A model generated the notes under the pieces. The model was given only the letters and a program-made list of their open reading frames with translations, was not told the DNA's origin and ran no database searches. The position numbers and the translations under genes are program-made. A DNA stretch of 64,000 nt from Thalassotalea_B piscium_A (GTDB lineage: Bacteria; Pseudomonadota; Gammaproteobacteria; Enterobacterales; Alteromonadaceae): NCBI GenBank assembly GCA_049347715.1, contig CP186339.1, positions 3,100,001 to 3,164,000 of the forward strand, given 5' to 3'. Shown in pieces: positions 1-9,682 of the stretch; the stretch's first letter is position 1; each line of letters starts with the position of its first letter.

Positions 1-677
1 ATTTTGCGTCCAAAATTAAACTCTTCTTCAATAGGCTTGTCACAAATACGTTGAGCGACATTTGTTCCCATCTTCGCTTTAGTTAGCGCAGATTTAGGAT
101 CTTCATTACACCAAATTGAGCGTAAATCTTTAAACCCTTTAGAATATTCCCCCATCTGATCTCTCACACCAGCTCTAGGGTAAGCTAAATAACGAATAGT
201 AATACCTTTATCATTATAATCAGCCATTTGTTCGTGAAGTTTACGGCAGTAGCCACAAGTAATATCAGTAAAAACGGTAATGACATGCTTTTCATTTTTT
301 GCCGGAAAAACAATCATATCCTTAGCAAAACTATTTACCCCTTCGATACGTACTTTCATACGTGCGTCTTCGGTTAAATTCGTTCTAGCTTCTAAGTCAT
401 AAAGTTTGCCATCAATTAAAAAATCACCGTCGAGACTTGAATAAAACACGCTATGATCGGCAATAATTTCAACAAGGCCAACCATAGGACTTGGTTTAAT
501 AGATGAAATTTCACCAACGACGCTTGTTAATTTATCACGTAAAGCATCTAAATCTGTTTGAGCGAGATTAACTGTAGCAGGATTAGTGACAGTACTTTTA
601 TTTTCTATGGCTTGGGACGAGAATGAGCAGAGCAAAACAACAGGTAAAAGACTACTCAAAATAACTTTTTTAAACAT
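1..677 (-). CDS. dsbC: DsbC thiol:disulfide isomerase, 3' end cut by window
   Basis: Periplasmic disulfide isomerase that reshuffles wrong disulfides and is kept reduced by DsbD. The reading frame starts at the CAT complement at 675-677 and stays open to base 1, so the C-terminus lies outside the window. A signal peptide (MFKKVILSSLLPVVLLCSF) opens the protein, followed by a DsbC-like dimerisation region and then the thioredoxin fold with the active site CGYC at residues 141-144 (bases 246-257). It is divergent from fldB. In E. coli fldB is divergent from xerD-dsbC-recJ, so this is the same neighbourhood without xerD in between. The family call is firm; only the end is unseen. Confidence 0.93.
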   Translation of the reverse strand, partial: MFKKVILSSLLPVVLLCSFSSQAIENKSTVTNPATVNLAQTDLDALRDKLTSVVGEISSIKPSPMVGLVEIIADHSVFYSSLDGDFLIDGKLYDLEARTNLTEDARMKVRIEGVNSFAKDMIVFPAKNEKHVITVFTDITCGYCRKLHEQMADYNDKGITIRYLAYPRAGVRDQMGEYSKGFKDLRSIWCNEDPKSALTKAKMGTNVAQRICDKPIEEEFNFGRK

Positions 678-903
678 AAATTTTCCTAAATAAAACGTAG
701 CGATAGGTAATTTTTAACTAAAAAACCCATATAATTAATACATGACCGCTCTTATAACGCTAAAATTACAGACTTCTCTATAAAAAATCAACGCATCGAC
801 ACACTATCTAACAACTAATTATATTGATCTTAACACTTCCCCCTACATTTCTGGTAAAATTTTGGCAATTAAAAACGTTACATAATGATTACGACACTTA
901 ACT

Positions 904-1437
904 ATGAAAATTGGTTTATTTTATGGCTCTACAACTTGTTACACTGAGATAGCAGCAGAAAAAATACAGCAACATTTTACTGAACAATTAACCATTGAAC
1001 TCTTCAACATTAAAGAAACCCCACTAACTCAGTGTCTAGATTTCGACTTACTCATCTTTGGTATATCAACTTGGGACTATGGTGAAATACAAGAAGATTG
1101 GGAAAGTCATTGGTCTGAAATTGCTGAACTTGATTTATCCGATAAGGTCATTGCTCTTTTTGGTATGGGGGATCAAATAGGTTATACCGATTGGTTTCAA
1201 GATGCTTTAGGAATGTTACATCAGCAAGTTGTAGCTCAAGGTGCTTATTGCATTGGTTTTTGGCCTAATCAGGGCTACGAATTTTCAGCATCCAAAGCAT
1301 TAACTCCTGACCAAACTCAGTTTGTCGGTTTAGCATTAGATGAAGATAATCAGTATGACCTCTCTGATGAGCGAATCTCACTTTGGTGCCAACAAATCAA
1401 AAGTGAAATTGATGAGCTTTTATCACAAGATAGTTAG
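904..1437 (+). CDS. fldB: Flavodoxin FldB
   Basis: Small FMN-binding electron carrier of 177 aa, the usual flavodoxin size. The FMN phosphate loop GSTTCYTE is at residues 8-15, and the STWDYGEIQEDW segment that stacks on the flavin is at about 56-67. The conserved C-terminal stretch GLALDEDNQYDLSDERI is typical of the FldA/FldB group and is closer to E. coli FldB than to FldA as I recall the sequences. The gene stands alone, divergent from dsbC, with srmB 61 bases downstream on the same strand. FldB is known as an oxidative-stress flavodoxin in enterobacteria; its regulation here is not visible. Confidence 0.9.
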   Translation: MKIGLFYGSTTCYTEIAAEKIQQHFTEQLTIELFNIKETPLTQCLDFDLLIFGISTWDYGEIQEDWESHWSEIAELDLSDKVIALFGMGDQIGYTDWFQDALGMLHQQVVAQGAYCIGFWPNQGYEFSASKALTPDQTQFVGLALDEDNQYDLSDERISLWCQQIKSEIDELLSQDS

Positions 1438-1498
1438 CTAATAATCACATTTGCCTTTATAATTAGCGCAATTTTATCCAAAGTGAATTAATTTTTTT

Positions 1499-2734
1499 AT
1501 GTTTGAGCAGTTCGAGCTAGATTCAGAGCTTCTAGGTGGCATTGAAAATGCCGGTTTCAAAAAACCTACGTCAATACAATCTCTTGTATTACCAGTAGCT
1601 ATGTCTGGTAAAGATGTATTAGCTTCAGCCCCTACTGGCACAGGTAAAACTGCTGCCTTTTTATTACCTGCTGCACAACATCTACTTGATTACCCAAGAC
1701 GTAAACCCGGATTTCCTCGAGTATTAGTGCTATCCCCTACTCGAGAATTAGCCTTACAGATTGGCGAGCAAGCTGAAAAATTAACCTCATTAACTAATAT
1801 TAAAAATGCGGTGATCACAGGTGGCGTAAATTACGGTAGTCATCAAGACGTCTTAACAGGTAATACTGACATCCTAATTGCAACACCGGGTCGTCTACTT
1901 GAATATATTGAAAATGAACAGTTTGATGCTAGAGATATTGAGATATTAATACTAGATGAAGCTGACCGTATGCTTGATATGGGTTTCTCTGAAACCATTA
2001 ACCGAATTATTGGTGAAGCCCGTTGGCGCAAACAAACATTATTATTTTCAGCAACATTAGAAAGCGCTGGTGTTGCTAAATTTGCTCGTGAAATATTAAA
2101 TGAACCTGTTTACTTAGAATCTAATCCTTCACGCCAAGAAAAAGCTAAAACACATCAGTGGATTCATCTTGCCGATGATAAAGAACATAAGTTCAAATTA
2201 TTAGCCAATATTCTCAAACAAGAAGAAGTCAAACGTGCGGTTGTTTTTGCCAATAAACGTGAAACCGTACAGTATTTATCTGGCAAACTCTATGCAGAAG
2301 ACATTCCCTGCGCTTGGCTTGAAGGCAAAATGCTTCAAGATAAACGTAATAATGCCGTTTCTCGTTTAAAAAATGGCAAAGTAAATGTGTTAGTAGCAAC
2401 AGATGTCGCCGCTAGAGGTTTAGACATTGATGATATTACTCATGTCATAAACTTTGATATGCCAAGAATGGTTGATATTTATATTCACCGTATTGGACGT
2501 ACAGGCCGTGCTGGCAATAAAGGTACTGCTATCTCATTAGTTGAAGCCCATGACATGGCTGTAATTGCTAAAATAGAGCGCTACATCGATGAAAAGCTAC
2601 CACGACGAGTAATAGAAGAACTCCGTCCTAAACATAAAGAATCAAGAGTCTCTATTAAAAAGCCGAAAGTTAAAAGAAGTACTGCGCAGAAGAAAGCAAA
2701 AGCGAAAAAGATTGCCAAGCGTAAGAAAAAATAA
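1499..2734 (+). CDS. srmB: DEAD-box RNA helicase SrmB
   Basis: ATP-dependent RNA helicase; the E. coli homologue acts early in 50S ribosome assembly. It has 411 aa with all family motifs: Q motif region near residues 20-28, Walker A APTGTGKT at 44-51, PTREL near 80-84, DEAD at 153-156, SAT near 184-186, ARGLDI and the HRIGRTGR motif in the second RecA domain. The C-terminus is a short lysine-rich tail ending in RKKK, as expected for an RNA-binding extension. The sequence is collinear with E. coli SrmB, including HLLDYPRRK after motif I. A strong terminator follows. Cold-living relatives depend heavily on such helicases, but nothing here proves a cold-specific role. Confidence 0.92.
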   Translation: MFEQFELDSELLGGIENAGFKKPTSIQSLVLPVAMSGKDVLASAPTGTGKTAAFLLPAAQHLLDYPRRKPGFPRVLVLSPTRELALQIGEQAEKLTSLTNIKNAVITGGVNYGSHQDVLTGNTDILIATPGRLLEYIENEQFDARDIEILILDEADRMLDMGFSETINRIIGEARWRKQTLLFSATLESAGVAKFAREILNEPVYLESNPSRQEKAKTHQWIHLADDKEHKFKLLANILKQEEVKRAVVFANKRETVQYLSGKLYAEDIPCAWLEGKMLQDKRNNAVSRLKNGKVNVLVATDVAARGLDIDDITHVINFDMPRMVDIYIHRIGRTGRAGNKGTAISLVEAHDMAVIAKIERYIDEKLPRRVIEELRPKHKESRVSIKKPKVKRSTAQKKAKAKKIAKRKKK

Positions 2735-2755
2735 ACTCACTTTCTCTTAAATGCA

Positions 2756-2786
2756 AAAAGCATCATTCTAATAATGATGCTTTTTT
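2756..2786 (+). terminator. Rho-independent terminator after srmB
   Basis: Perfect 12-base stem: AAAAGCATCATT at 2756-2767 pairs with AATGATGCTTTT at 2773-2784 around a 5-base loop, and the T run continues to 2786. It ends srmB. It could also work for yaaA from the other side, because the stem begins with A residues. Confidence 0.9.
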
Positions 2787-2816
2787 CGTTATTTGCCTGT
2801 AATAAACAAGTAAAGC

Positions 2817-3593
2817 TTAGTCTTCCTGTTTACGTGTAAATACCCAATTATCACCTTGAGTTAAATCCGCATCATATTGATAACCGGCACTATCAAAATG
2901 TTTCAATTGTTCAACCTTGGTAATTTTGTGTTCAATAATATAACGGGCCATTAAACCGCGCGCTTTTTTAGCATAAAAACTGATCATCTTATATTGCCCA
3001 TTCTTCCAGTCTTTAAAAGCTGGCGTAATGATATTAGCTTTCAATTCCTTTTTCTTAACTGCTTTAAAGTATTCATTTGATGCTAAATTGATTAAGGTAT
3101 CATCACCTTGTTCAACAAGTGCTTGATTAAGCTTTTCAGTAATTATACTACCCCAAAATTGATACAAGTTATCACCGCGAATATTACTGAGTTTACATCC
3201 CATTTCTAAACGATATGCTTGCATTAAATCTAAAGGTTTAAGTACACCATATAACCCCGATAAAATACGCATATGCCCTTGTGCAAAGTCAAAGTCATCA
3301 TTACTGAGCGTTTTAGCATCAAGACCGGTATAAACATCTCCGTTAAAGGCTAAAACTGCAGGGCGTGAATTTTCAGGTGTAAAAGGTAAAGACCATTGAC
3401 CAAAACGTGCAGCATTTAATCCTGCCAATTTGTCACTTATGCTCATTAAAGAACTAATATCGGCTGGAGAAAGTTGCACGCAGCGCTCAATGAGTAATTG
3501 GCTTTCATCAAGTAATTCAGGTTGTGAATGTTTTTGAGTCACAAGTGGAGACTCAAAATCTAAATTTTTTGCAGGTGAAACAACAAGCAACAT
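2817..3593 (-). CDS. yaaA: YaaA family peroxide-stress protein (DUF328)
   Basis: 258 aa, the same length as E. coli YaaA, a DNA-binding protein that lowers free iron during peroxide stress. The open frame extends to 3641, but the added 16 residues are unlike the family. The start at 3593 gives the conserved opening MLLVVSPAKNLDFESPL and has GGAAAAG just upstream, so 3593 is chosen. Conserved blocks include ISDKLAGLNAARF, the AFNGDVYTGL segment, LSGLYGVLKPLDLMQ and ISFYAKKARGLMARY. It is convergent with srmB. No OxyR site was identified upstream. Confidence 0.9.
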   Translation of the reverse strand: MLLVVSPAKNLDFESPLVTQKHSQPELLDESQLLIERCVQLSPADISSLMSISDKLAGLNAARFGQWSLPFTPENSRPAVLAFNGDVYTGLDAKTLSNDDFDFAQGHMRILSGLYGVLKPLDLMQAYRLEMGCKLSNIRGDNLYQFWGSIITEKLNQALVEQGDDTLINLASNEYFKAVKKKELKANIITPAFKDWKNGQYKMISFYAKKARGLMARYIIEHKITKVEQLKHFDSAGYQYDADLTQGDNWVFTRKQED

Positions 3594-3995
3594 TTTCTTT
3601 TCCGATCGACAATATTTAAAGCCAATACTATAACATAGCACTTTGCTAATTCTATTAAATTTATCCTCCTAACCTGCATTAACTGAGTGCGAAATCCCCC
3701 CTGATTTGATTCCTTTGATATAAAACAACCACGGCCTGATAACCGCGGGGTTTTAGTACATTTAAGTACTTAACCTGATTAATTATATAATAAATTGATT
3801 CAGACTAAGTAAAAGCACTACTAGTACTTGCTAAAATTGCTCAATTTGATACAAATAGATGTATTCAAAACAGACGAACAATCCACTTGGTTTGATGTAG
3901 CAATAAAATCAAATATTGACATTAACTTACCTTGTCATATTTTTAGCACATTCACCCATTAATATTTTCATTTTACCAAGATACAAGGCAAATTC
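3594..3995. other. Intergenic region between yaaA and talB
   Basis: About 400 bases with no convincing gene. On the minus strand CCGCGG...CCGTGG near 3733-3752 can form a short GU-containing hairpin beside the yaaA promoter side; its role is unknown. The right end carries a likely talB promoter, listed separately, and an AAGG-type ribosome site about 10 bases before the talB start. Confidence 0.5.
3916..3943 (+). promoter_or_regulatory. Candidate sigma-70 promoter of talB
   Basis: TTGACA at 3916-3921, a 16-base spacer, then TATTTT at 3938-3943. The consensus -35 box and good -10 box lie 50-80 bases before the talB ATG. Seen by eye only. Confidence 0.5.
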
Positions 3996-4949
3996 ATGGC
4001 TAATCAACTTGAGCAATTAAAACAAATGACAACGGTAGTTGCTGATACTGGCGACATTGAAGCTATCAGTAAATTTCATCCACAAGATGCAACGACGAAC
4101 CCCTCTCTTCTATTAAAAGCTGCCTCATTACCTGGCTATCAAAAATTGCTCACTCAAGCAGTCAGTTGGGCAAAAGCACAATCAAATGATAGTGCGCAAC
4201 AAGTTATTGATGCTGCCGATAAACTCTCAGTTCTTATCGGCTTAGAAATTTTGAAAACCGTTCCCGGTAGGATATCAACTGAGGTTGATGCCCGTTTGTC
4301 ATTTGATACATCATCTTCAGTAGACAAAGCGCACAAATTAATTGCAATGTATAACGATGCGGGTATTAGTAACGATCGAATTTTAATTAAATTAGCATCT
4401 ACTTGGGAAGGGATAAAAGCGGCAGAACAATTAGAAAAAGAAGGCATTAATTGTAACCTCACGCTTCTTTTCAGTTTTGCTCAGGCACAAGCATGTGCTG
4501 AAGCTGGCGTGTATTTAATTTCACCTTTTGTAGGTCGTATTCTTGATTGGTATAAAAAAGATACAGGAAAAGACAGCTACCCTGCAGATGAAGATCCAGG
4601 TGTAGTCTCAGTAACCAGCATTTATAATTATTATAAAGCGAAAGGCTACAAGACGGTTGTTATGGGTGCAAGTTTTCGAAATAAAGACGAAATTTTGGCA
4701 TTAGCCGGTTGTGATCGTTTAACTATCAGTCCACAACTTCTTGATGAATTAGAACAAAGTGAAGAAAATCTTGTTCGTAAACTCTCACCAGAACAACCCG
4801 CTCAAGACGCCTCAGCAAAATTAGACGAAGCATCATTTCGCTGGGCAATGAATGAAGATGCGATGGCAACAGAAAAGCTTGCTGAAGGTATTCGCAATTT
4901 TGCTATTGACCAAGTTAAATTAGAAAAACAACTGGCACAAATGTTATAG
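3996..4949 (+). CDS. talB: Transaldolase
   Basis: Cytosolic enzyme of the non-oxidative pentose phosphate pathway that moves a dihydroxyacetone unit between sugar phosphates. It has 317 aa, the exact size of the E. coli TalA/TalB class. The opening LKQMTTVVADTGD and the DATTNPSLLL motif (residues 31-40) are diagnostic. The Schiff-base lysine is K132 in RILIKLASTWEGI, and TLLFSFAQAQACAEAG follows. It stands alone, with its own candidate promoter. A TATA-rich tail follows without a clear hairpin. Confidence 0.95.
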   Translation: MANQLEQLKQMTTVVADTGDIEAISKFHPQDATTNPSLLLKAASLPGYQKLLTQAVSWAKAQSNDSAQQVIDAADKLSVLIGLEILKTVPGRISTEVDARLSFDTSSSVDKAHKLIAMYNDAGISNDRILIKLASTWEGIKAAEQLEKEGINCNLTLLFSFAQAQACAEAGVYLISPFVGRILDWYKKDTGKDSYPADEDPGVVSVTSIYNYYKAKGYKTVVMGASFRNKDEILALAGCDRLTISPQLLDELEQSEENLVRKLSPEQPAQDASAKLDEASFRWAMNEDAMATEKLAEGIRNFAIDQVKLEKQLAQML

Positions 4950-5099
4950 CCTTTGTCAGCCAATATTATGCAATTGTATAGTATTGGCTATAGCGTTAAT
5001 TTTTTTTAATTATTTTGTAAAAAAATGTTCATAAACTTATTCTATTCTCCTTAGGAATGTGTTATTAAAAAGATGCAGTTGTAAGCAAAGGAGCATACC

Positions 5100-5273
5100 A
5101 TGGATAAAATAGAAGATTTATTGAACTCTTTGGGAACACCAGCAAAGTCAAGTTCAACTAACAATAAAAAACGTAAATGGCGTGAAATAGAACAACTGAA
5201 GGAGAGGTTTCAACTCGAAAAGGAACTTAAATCCTACGAAGGATCCTTAGACTATATGCTAGAGGATTATTAA
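5100..5273 (+). CDS. Small DUF3545-like protein
   Basis: 57-aa reading frame. GGAG sits 7 bases before the ATG and a strong terminator follows, so it is very likely expressed. The protein has an acidic N-terminus (MDKIEDLLNSLG), a basic middle (NNKKRKWREIEQLKERF) and a helical acidic tail ending in YMLEDY. The NKKRKWREIE core is what I remember of the DUF3545 family of Vibrio and Shewanella. No function is known to me. Predicted cytosolic, probably one long helix. Confidence is high that it is a gene and moderate for the family. Confidence 0.75.
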   Translation: MDKIEDLLNSLGTPAKSSSTNNKKRKWREIEQLKERFQLEKELKSYEGSLDYMLEDY

Positions 5274-5300
5274 GCTAAAATAACCATACTAAACAGCTAA

Positions 5301-5325
5301 AAACCCAGTAATTACTGGGTTTTTT
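5301..5325 (+). terminator. Terminator after the DUF3545-like gene
   Basis: AAACCCAGTAATTACTGGGTTT is a perfect palindrome at 5301-5322, continued by T to 5325. It ends the small gene and separates it from the next one. Confidence 0.88.
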
Positions 5326-5345
5326 ATTATGAATATGAGACTAAC

Positions 5346-5834
5346 GTGATAGCAATTGGTAATCACTCTGCCACCATTAAAGTTTTTATTGAAAACAGAC
5401 CGCCATTAGCCCCTTATCAAACACTCGATCATTGTTTACCTTTGCACTCTCAAGAGATTGATACTATATGTAAAGAAACGGGGAATCATTGGCGTAAAAT
5501 CTTTAACGTTTATGCTAAGTTAGTATTTGAACTTAGCCCTAGTGCTTTCAATACTTGGCAACAACTCAGAGATTTATCCTTACTCCAAAAAGATAGCAAT
5601 CAATGTTTAATTTTTTCGCCTCCCAAGCTCCATGAGCATACTGATGATGTGACGATTATTATGGGAAAAGGCTACGCAACTAAACTTGGGATTGCCCAAA
5701 AATGTGAATGGCTCACTCCCTCTTTTGCAATTAACCCTGCGTTAAAGCTTATCATCTGCCCTTATTTCGACTATCGACAACTGAGTAATGTAAAAATATC
5801 TCAGCTGGTTGCATTAATTAAACAGCTGAAATAA
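5346..5834 (+). CDS. Conserved hypothetical protein, 162 aa
   Basis: I cannot name the function. The frame starts with GTG at 5346, and no good upstream ATG exists after the preceding terminator. The protein has no signal peptide or membrane segment and is rich in aromatic and hydrophobic residues. Features are HWRKIFNVYAKLVFEL (residues about 48-63), LIFSPPKLHEHTDD and IIMGKGYATKLG (about 104-115). It may belong to a family of uncharacterised proteins found in marine Gammaproteobacteria (DUF6942 is my guess, not checked). It is convergent with parC, and the two share a terminator. Codon use and composition match the neighbours, so it is a normal resident gene. Confidence 0.65.
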   Translation: MIAIGNHSATIKVFIENRPPLAPYQTLDHCLPLHSQEIDTICKETGNHWRKIFNVYAKLVFELSPSAFNTWQQLRDLSLLQKDSNQCLIFSPPKLHEHTDDVTIIMGKGYATKLGIAQKCEWLTPSFAINPALKLIICPYFDYRQLSNVKISQLVALIKQLK

Positions 5835-5864
5835 AAACAGCGACTAGAAGTCGCTGTTTTTTTT
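5834..5864. terminator. Bidirectional terminator between the 162-aa gene and parC
   Basis: AAAACAGCGACT at 5834-5845 pairs perfectly with AGTCGCTGTTTT at 5849-5860 around a 3-base loop. There are T runs on the plus side (to 5864) and A runs on the other, so it can serve both convergent genes. Confidence 0.88.
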
Positions 5865-5878
5865 ACTATCGAGATTAA

Positions 5879-8191
5879 TTAAGCAGATGGTGGAACGTCA
5901 CTTGTTTGAACTGTACTTTCTTCTGCCTCTATCGCTTTAGGAGACTCTATTTCAACCCGATCAACACGTTGTAAGCCTCGAGGTAATTTATTCCCTCTAC
6001 GGCCCCTTTCACCACGATAATGTTCAATATCACTAACTTTTAACGTTAATTTACGTTTGCCCGCATGTAATGTAACGGCATCGTCAGGATTTATCACTTG
6101 CAGTAAAGTTACATATTCTTCTCTAGCCTTAGATCTAGCAGAAGAAATATTAATAATCTTGTTCCCTTTACCCTTACTTAATATAGGTAGGTCTTTAACC
6201 GGAAAGACTAACATACGCCCTTCAGTGGTAATCGATAACACTAATGCGGTTTCTAGATCTTTGATTACCATAGGTGGCATTACTTTCGCGTTTGCCGGTA
6301 AACTTAATAATGCCTTACCGTTTTTATTACGACTGACCATCTCAGAAAACTGACCAACAAAGCCATAACCTGCATCACTACTTAATAAATAATTGCAGTC
6401 GTCATCAGCCATCAAAGTGTGTTCAAAATTAGCACCGCTTGTTAAACTAAAACGTCCAGTTAACGGCTCCCCTTGGCTACGAGCCGTGGGTAAGCTATGA
6501 GCATCAGTTGCGTATGAACGCCCGGTTGAGTCAATAAAGACAACAGGACGATTACTCCGCCCTTTTGCCGAACACAAGTATTCATCTCCAGCTTTATAAC
6601 TTAAAGACTCTGGCTCTATATCATGTCCTTTAGCACATCTAGCCCAACCTTTATCGGACACTACGACTGTCACAGGTTCACTTGGCACTAAGTCTTTTTC
6701 AGATAACGCTTTAGCTTCACTTCGCTCAACTAAAATAGATCGACGATCATCACCATATTTTTCAGCAGCTTCGATTATTTCTTTTTTAATCAAAGTATTC
6801 ATACGGGCTTTCGAACCCAATGTTTTTTCTAAATATTCACGTTCTTTATTTAATTCGTCTTGTTCGGCACGTATCTTAATTTCTTCAAGTTTAGCCAATT
6901 GGCGTAACTTGATTTCAAGAATGGCTTCAGCTTGTCGTTCTGACAATTCAAATCGTGTCATTAACTCAGCTTTAGGATCATCAAAGGTTCTAATGATTTC
7001 AATAACTTCATCAATATTTAAATAAGCAACTAACAAGCCGTCAAGAATATGCAATCGAGCTAATACTTTATCTAATCTAAATTGTAAACGTCGACGGACG
7101 GTTTCTCGACGAAACTCTAACCATTCAAGTAAAATGGTACGTAAATCTTTTACCGCGGGTTTATTGTTAAGTCCTATCATATTTAAGTTAACACGATAGT
7201 TCTTTTCCAAATCTGTGGTTGCAAACAAATGTTGCATCAGTTGCTCTGTATCAACACGATTAGAGCGTGGCACTATCACTAAACGTGTTGGATTTTCATG
7301 ATCAGATTCATCACGTAAATCAACTACCATAGGAAGTTTTTTAGCTGTCATTTGCCCAGCAATTTGCTCGAGAATTTTCCCACCTGAAGCTTGGTGTGGC
7401 AATGAGCTGATAACAACTTCACCATGTTCTATCTCATAAACGGCGCGCATTTTGATACTACCGCGACCAGTTTCATATATTTTTTCAATTTCTGCTTTCG
7501 GGGTTATAATTTCAGCATCGGTTGGATAATCAGGACCTTTAACATAAGTTAATAAATCCGCTAGCTCAGCTTTAGGGGTTTCAATAAGATGGACACAAGC
7601 ACTGGCTATTTCTCGAACATTATGAGGCGGAATGTCCGTTGCCATACCCACAGCGATCCCGGTAATACCATTCAATAAAATATGAGGGAGTCTTGCTGGT
7701 AAGGTTTTAGGCTCTTTCATTGTCCCGTCAAAGTTCGGTGTCCAATCCACTGTCCCTTGACCTAATTCAGCCAACAATACCTCGCTAAATCGCGATAATC
7801 GTGCTTCGGTATAACGCATGGCAGCAAATGATTTAGGATCATCTGGTGCACCCCAGTTTCCTTGACCATCAACTAACGGATAGCGATATGAAAAGGGTTG
7901 TGCCATTAGCACCATAGCTTCATAACAAGCTGAGTCGCCGTGAGGATGGAATTTACCTAATACGTCCCCTACTGTCCGCGCAGATTTTTTATATTTAGCT
8001 AATGCCGAAAGTCCTAATTCAGACATTGCATATACAATACGACGTTGAACTGGTTTTAGACCGTCACCAATATGCGGTAAAGCTCTGTCCATAATGACAT
8101 ACATGGAGTAATTTAAATAAGCTTCTTCAGTAAATTGTCTTAAAGGGCGCTGTTCTACACCGTCAAGACTATATTCGAGTACGTCAGACAT
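5879..8191 (-). CDS. parC: DNA topoisomerase IV subunit A
   Basis: Breakage-reunion subunit of topoisomerase IV, which decatenates daughter chromosomes together with ParE. It has 770 aa, slightly longer than the E. coli protein (about 752), with the extra length in a charged C-terminal tail. The catalytic tyrosine is Y127 in AAMRYTEARLS. The quinolone-determining region HPHGDSACYE keeps the wild-type serine (S87) and glutamate (E91). The C-terminal beta-pinwheel region follows after about residue 490. ParE is encoded 9 kb away at 17091-18980 rather than next door; such separation is common in Gammaproteobacteria. Confidence 0.96.
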   Translation of the reverse strand: MSDVLEYSLDGVEQRPLRQFTEEAYLNYSMYVIMDRALPHIGDGLKPVQRRIVYAMSELGLSALAKYKKSARTVGDVLGKFHPHGDSACYEAMVLMAQPFSYRYPLVDGQGNWGAPDDPKSFAAMRYTEARLSRFSEVLLAELGQGTVDWTPNFDGTMKEPKTLPARLPHILLNGITGIAVGMATDIPPHNVREIASACVHLIETPKAELADLLTYVKGPDYPTDAEIITPKAEIEKIYETGRGSIKMRAVYEIEHGEVVISSLPHQASGGKILEQIAGQMTAKKLPMVVDLRDESDHENPTRLVIVPRSNRVDTEQLMQHLFATTDLEKNYRVNLNMIGLNNKPAVKDLRTILLEWLEFRRETVRRRLQFRLDKVLARLHILDGLLVAYLNIDEVIEIIRTFDDPKAELMTRFELSERQAEAILEIKLRQLAKLEEIKIRAEQDELNKEREYLEKTLGSKARMNTLIKKEIIEAAEKYGDDRRSILVERSEAKALSEKDLVPSEPVTVVVSDKGWARCAKGHDIEPESLSYKAGDEYLCSAKGRSNRPVVFIDSTGRSYATDAHSLPTARSQGEPLTGRFSLTSGANFEHTLMADDDCNYLLSSDAGYGFVGQFSEMVSRNKNGKALLSLPANAKVMPPMVIKDLETALVLSITTEGRMLVFPVKDLPILSKGKGNKIINISSARSKAREEYVTLLQVINPDDAVTLHAGKRKLTLKVSDIEHYRGERGRRGNKLPRGLQRVDRVEIESPKAIEAEESTVQTSDVPPSA

Positions 8192-8247
8192 GGACTTTTA
8201 TTCCTACTATTAACTTGACAAACAGATGGGTTGTAAAGTTTATTAAC

Positions 8248-8271
8248 GCCTTATTAACTATGTAATAAGGC
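8248..8271. terminator. Hairpin between a GGDEF gene and parC
   Basis: GCCTTATTA at 8248-8256 pairs with TAATAAGGC at 8263-8271. It lies downstream of the GGDEF gene stop and upstream of parC, both on the minus strand. The T tract is poor, so termination is possible but uncertain. Confidence 0.4.
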
Positions 8272-8389
8272 TGATTCACACTACTATTTTTATTTTGTAA
8301 ACTAAGCTTATCTGATAATGGTTTGAGAGAAAACCGCAAAATACATAAAACTTATTTATCGTTGATATTATCAGCAATCACCTATGGTT

Positions 8390-9682
8390 TTATCGATTTG
8401 TTCTGATTTGATAACAACTCACACAATTTCTACCTTGCATTTTCGCATTGTACATGGCTTCATCAGCAGCATGTAATAAATCATCGAATACTGGAGGAAC
8501 TTGAGTTAAATTAGCCACACCAATACTGACCGTCACACTATGATCAATATTAATATCACTAAGATCCATTTGTTCTACTTTTTCTCTTAGCCGTTCGGCA
8601 AATGCTTTTGACTCATCTAAATTAGCATCAGGCAAGATCACAGCAAATTCTTCCCCCCCTAAACGGGCGAAATAATCACGAGAGCGGATAGTTTCACAAC
8701 CTATTTCCGCCACCTTTTTAATGACCTTATCGCCAACATCATGTCCAAATTGATCATTGACTGCTTTAAAAAAATCTATATCTAATAAAATAGTACTAAT
8801 ACTCTTGCCTTCTTTAACCGCTTCTTTGACCAGTATATTCCCTTTATGAAATAAGCTTCTGCGATTATACAGTCCGGTTAACGAATCGGTTTTTGCTAAG
8901 ACTTTTAATCTTTTTCTAACCCGATTTTGACGAACCAGTAGCGCCATAAAAATTAAGGCAACGACAGTTAACACACCAATATTACGCATTTGCGTATATT
9001 TTTCATTTTCAGCTTCTTTGAGTCGTAACTGTTTTAACTCACTTTGACTTCTGAGTAACTCATTCTCATTTTGCTTAATGGCAGTTTCGTATTTTTCATT
9101 AAGTAATTTAATTCGCGTGTCTTTTTCTTTAATCCGTGACGCTCGATAACGATCCATGTAAATGTCTTTAATATCGTACGCATTTTGATACTCTTCAATT
9201 TCACTATAATAGTGAGCTAATGATAGATACAAATCAAAAAACAATGGTGTGTTTAACTGCGTTGTCGCTATTTTCTCTTCGTAACTGATTGCTTTATTGC
9301 TCAAATCAACAGCTTTCGATAATTTTCCTGCGTGATAAGCTTGATAGGCATACATGCGATAAAGTAAATAATATTCGGCGGCATTTAATGGCGGACTTTC
9401 ATTTTCTAGTGCTAATAACAAGCCAATGGGAAGCTTTTCATTCTTATTCATTTGTTCAATTAAAAACAGTACAGATTGACGCACCTCAAGTTCTATTGGA
9501 TCTGTATCCACCTCATCATCTGCACTTTGCATAAGGGTCTGTTCGTCTTCTAACACCAACATTTGGACATTAATATAGAACGCTAGGTTGTCTTTTGCTT
9601 GAACATTCGCACTAGATGAAAGTAAGATTACGAACAATGATGAAGCCATTAATGACAAGGCAAACCTTAGTGCTAACAACAT
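8390..9682 (-). CDS. Membrane-anchored diguanylate cyclase (GGDEF), 430 aa
   Basis: Predicted cyclic-di-GMP synthase. An N-terminal signal or membrane segment (residues about 5-29) is followed by a helical periplasmic region with weak TPR character, a predicted coiled coil (about 185-230) and a second membrane segment (about 235-250), then the GGDEF domain. The active motif is GGEEF at 342-346. The allosteric RxxD site (RSRD, 333-336) lies exactly five residues before it, so product inhibition is expected. It overlaps the upstream GGDEF gene by 10 bases, which suggests translational coupling. The sensor part has no recognised ligand domain. Confidence 0.88.
   Translation of the reverse strand: MLLALRFALSLMASSLFVILLSSSANVQAKDNLAFYINVQMLVLEDEQTLMQSADDEVDTDPIELEVRQSVLFLIEQMNKNEKLPIGLLLALENESPPLNAAEYYLLYRMYAYQAYHAGKLSKAVDLSNKAISYEEKIATTQLNTPLFFDLYLSLAHYYSEIEEYQNAYDIKDIYMDRYRASRIKEKDTRIKLLNEKYETAIKQNENELLRSQSELKQLRLKEAENEKYTQMRNIGVLTVVALIFMALLVRQNRVRKRLKVLAKTDSLTGLYNRRSLFHKGNILVKEAVKEGKSISTILLDIDFFKAVNDQFGHDVGDKVIKKVAEIGCETIRSRDYFARLGGEEFAVILPDANLDESKAFAERLREKVEQMDLSDINIDHSVTVSIGVANLTQVPPVFDDLLHAADEAMYNAKMQGRNCVSCYQIRTNR

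Noticed and set aside
3733..3752. CCGCGG/CCGTGG hairpin as a riboswitch or attenuator before yaaA
   Set aside because: Too short, needs a GU pair, and there is no leader peptide or known riboswitch core.
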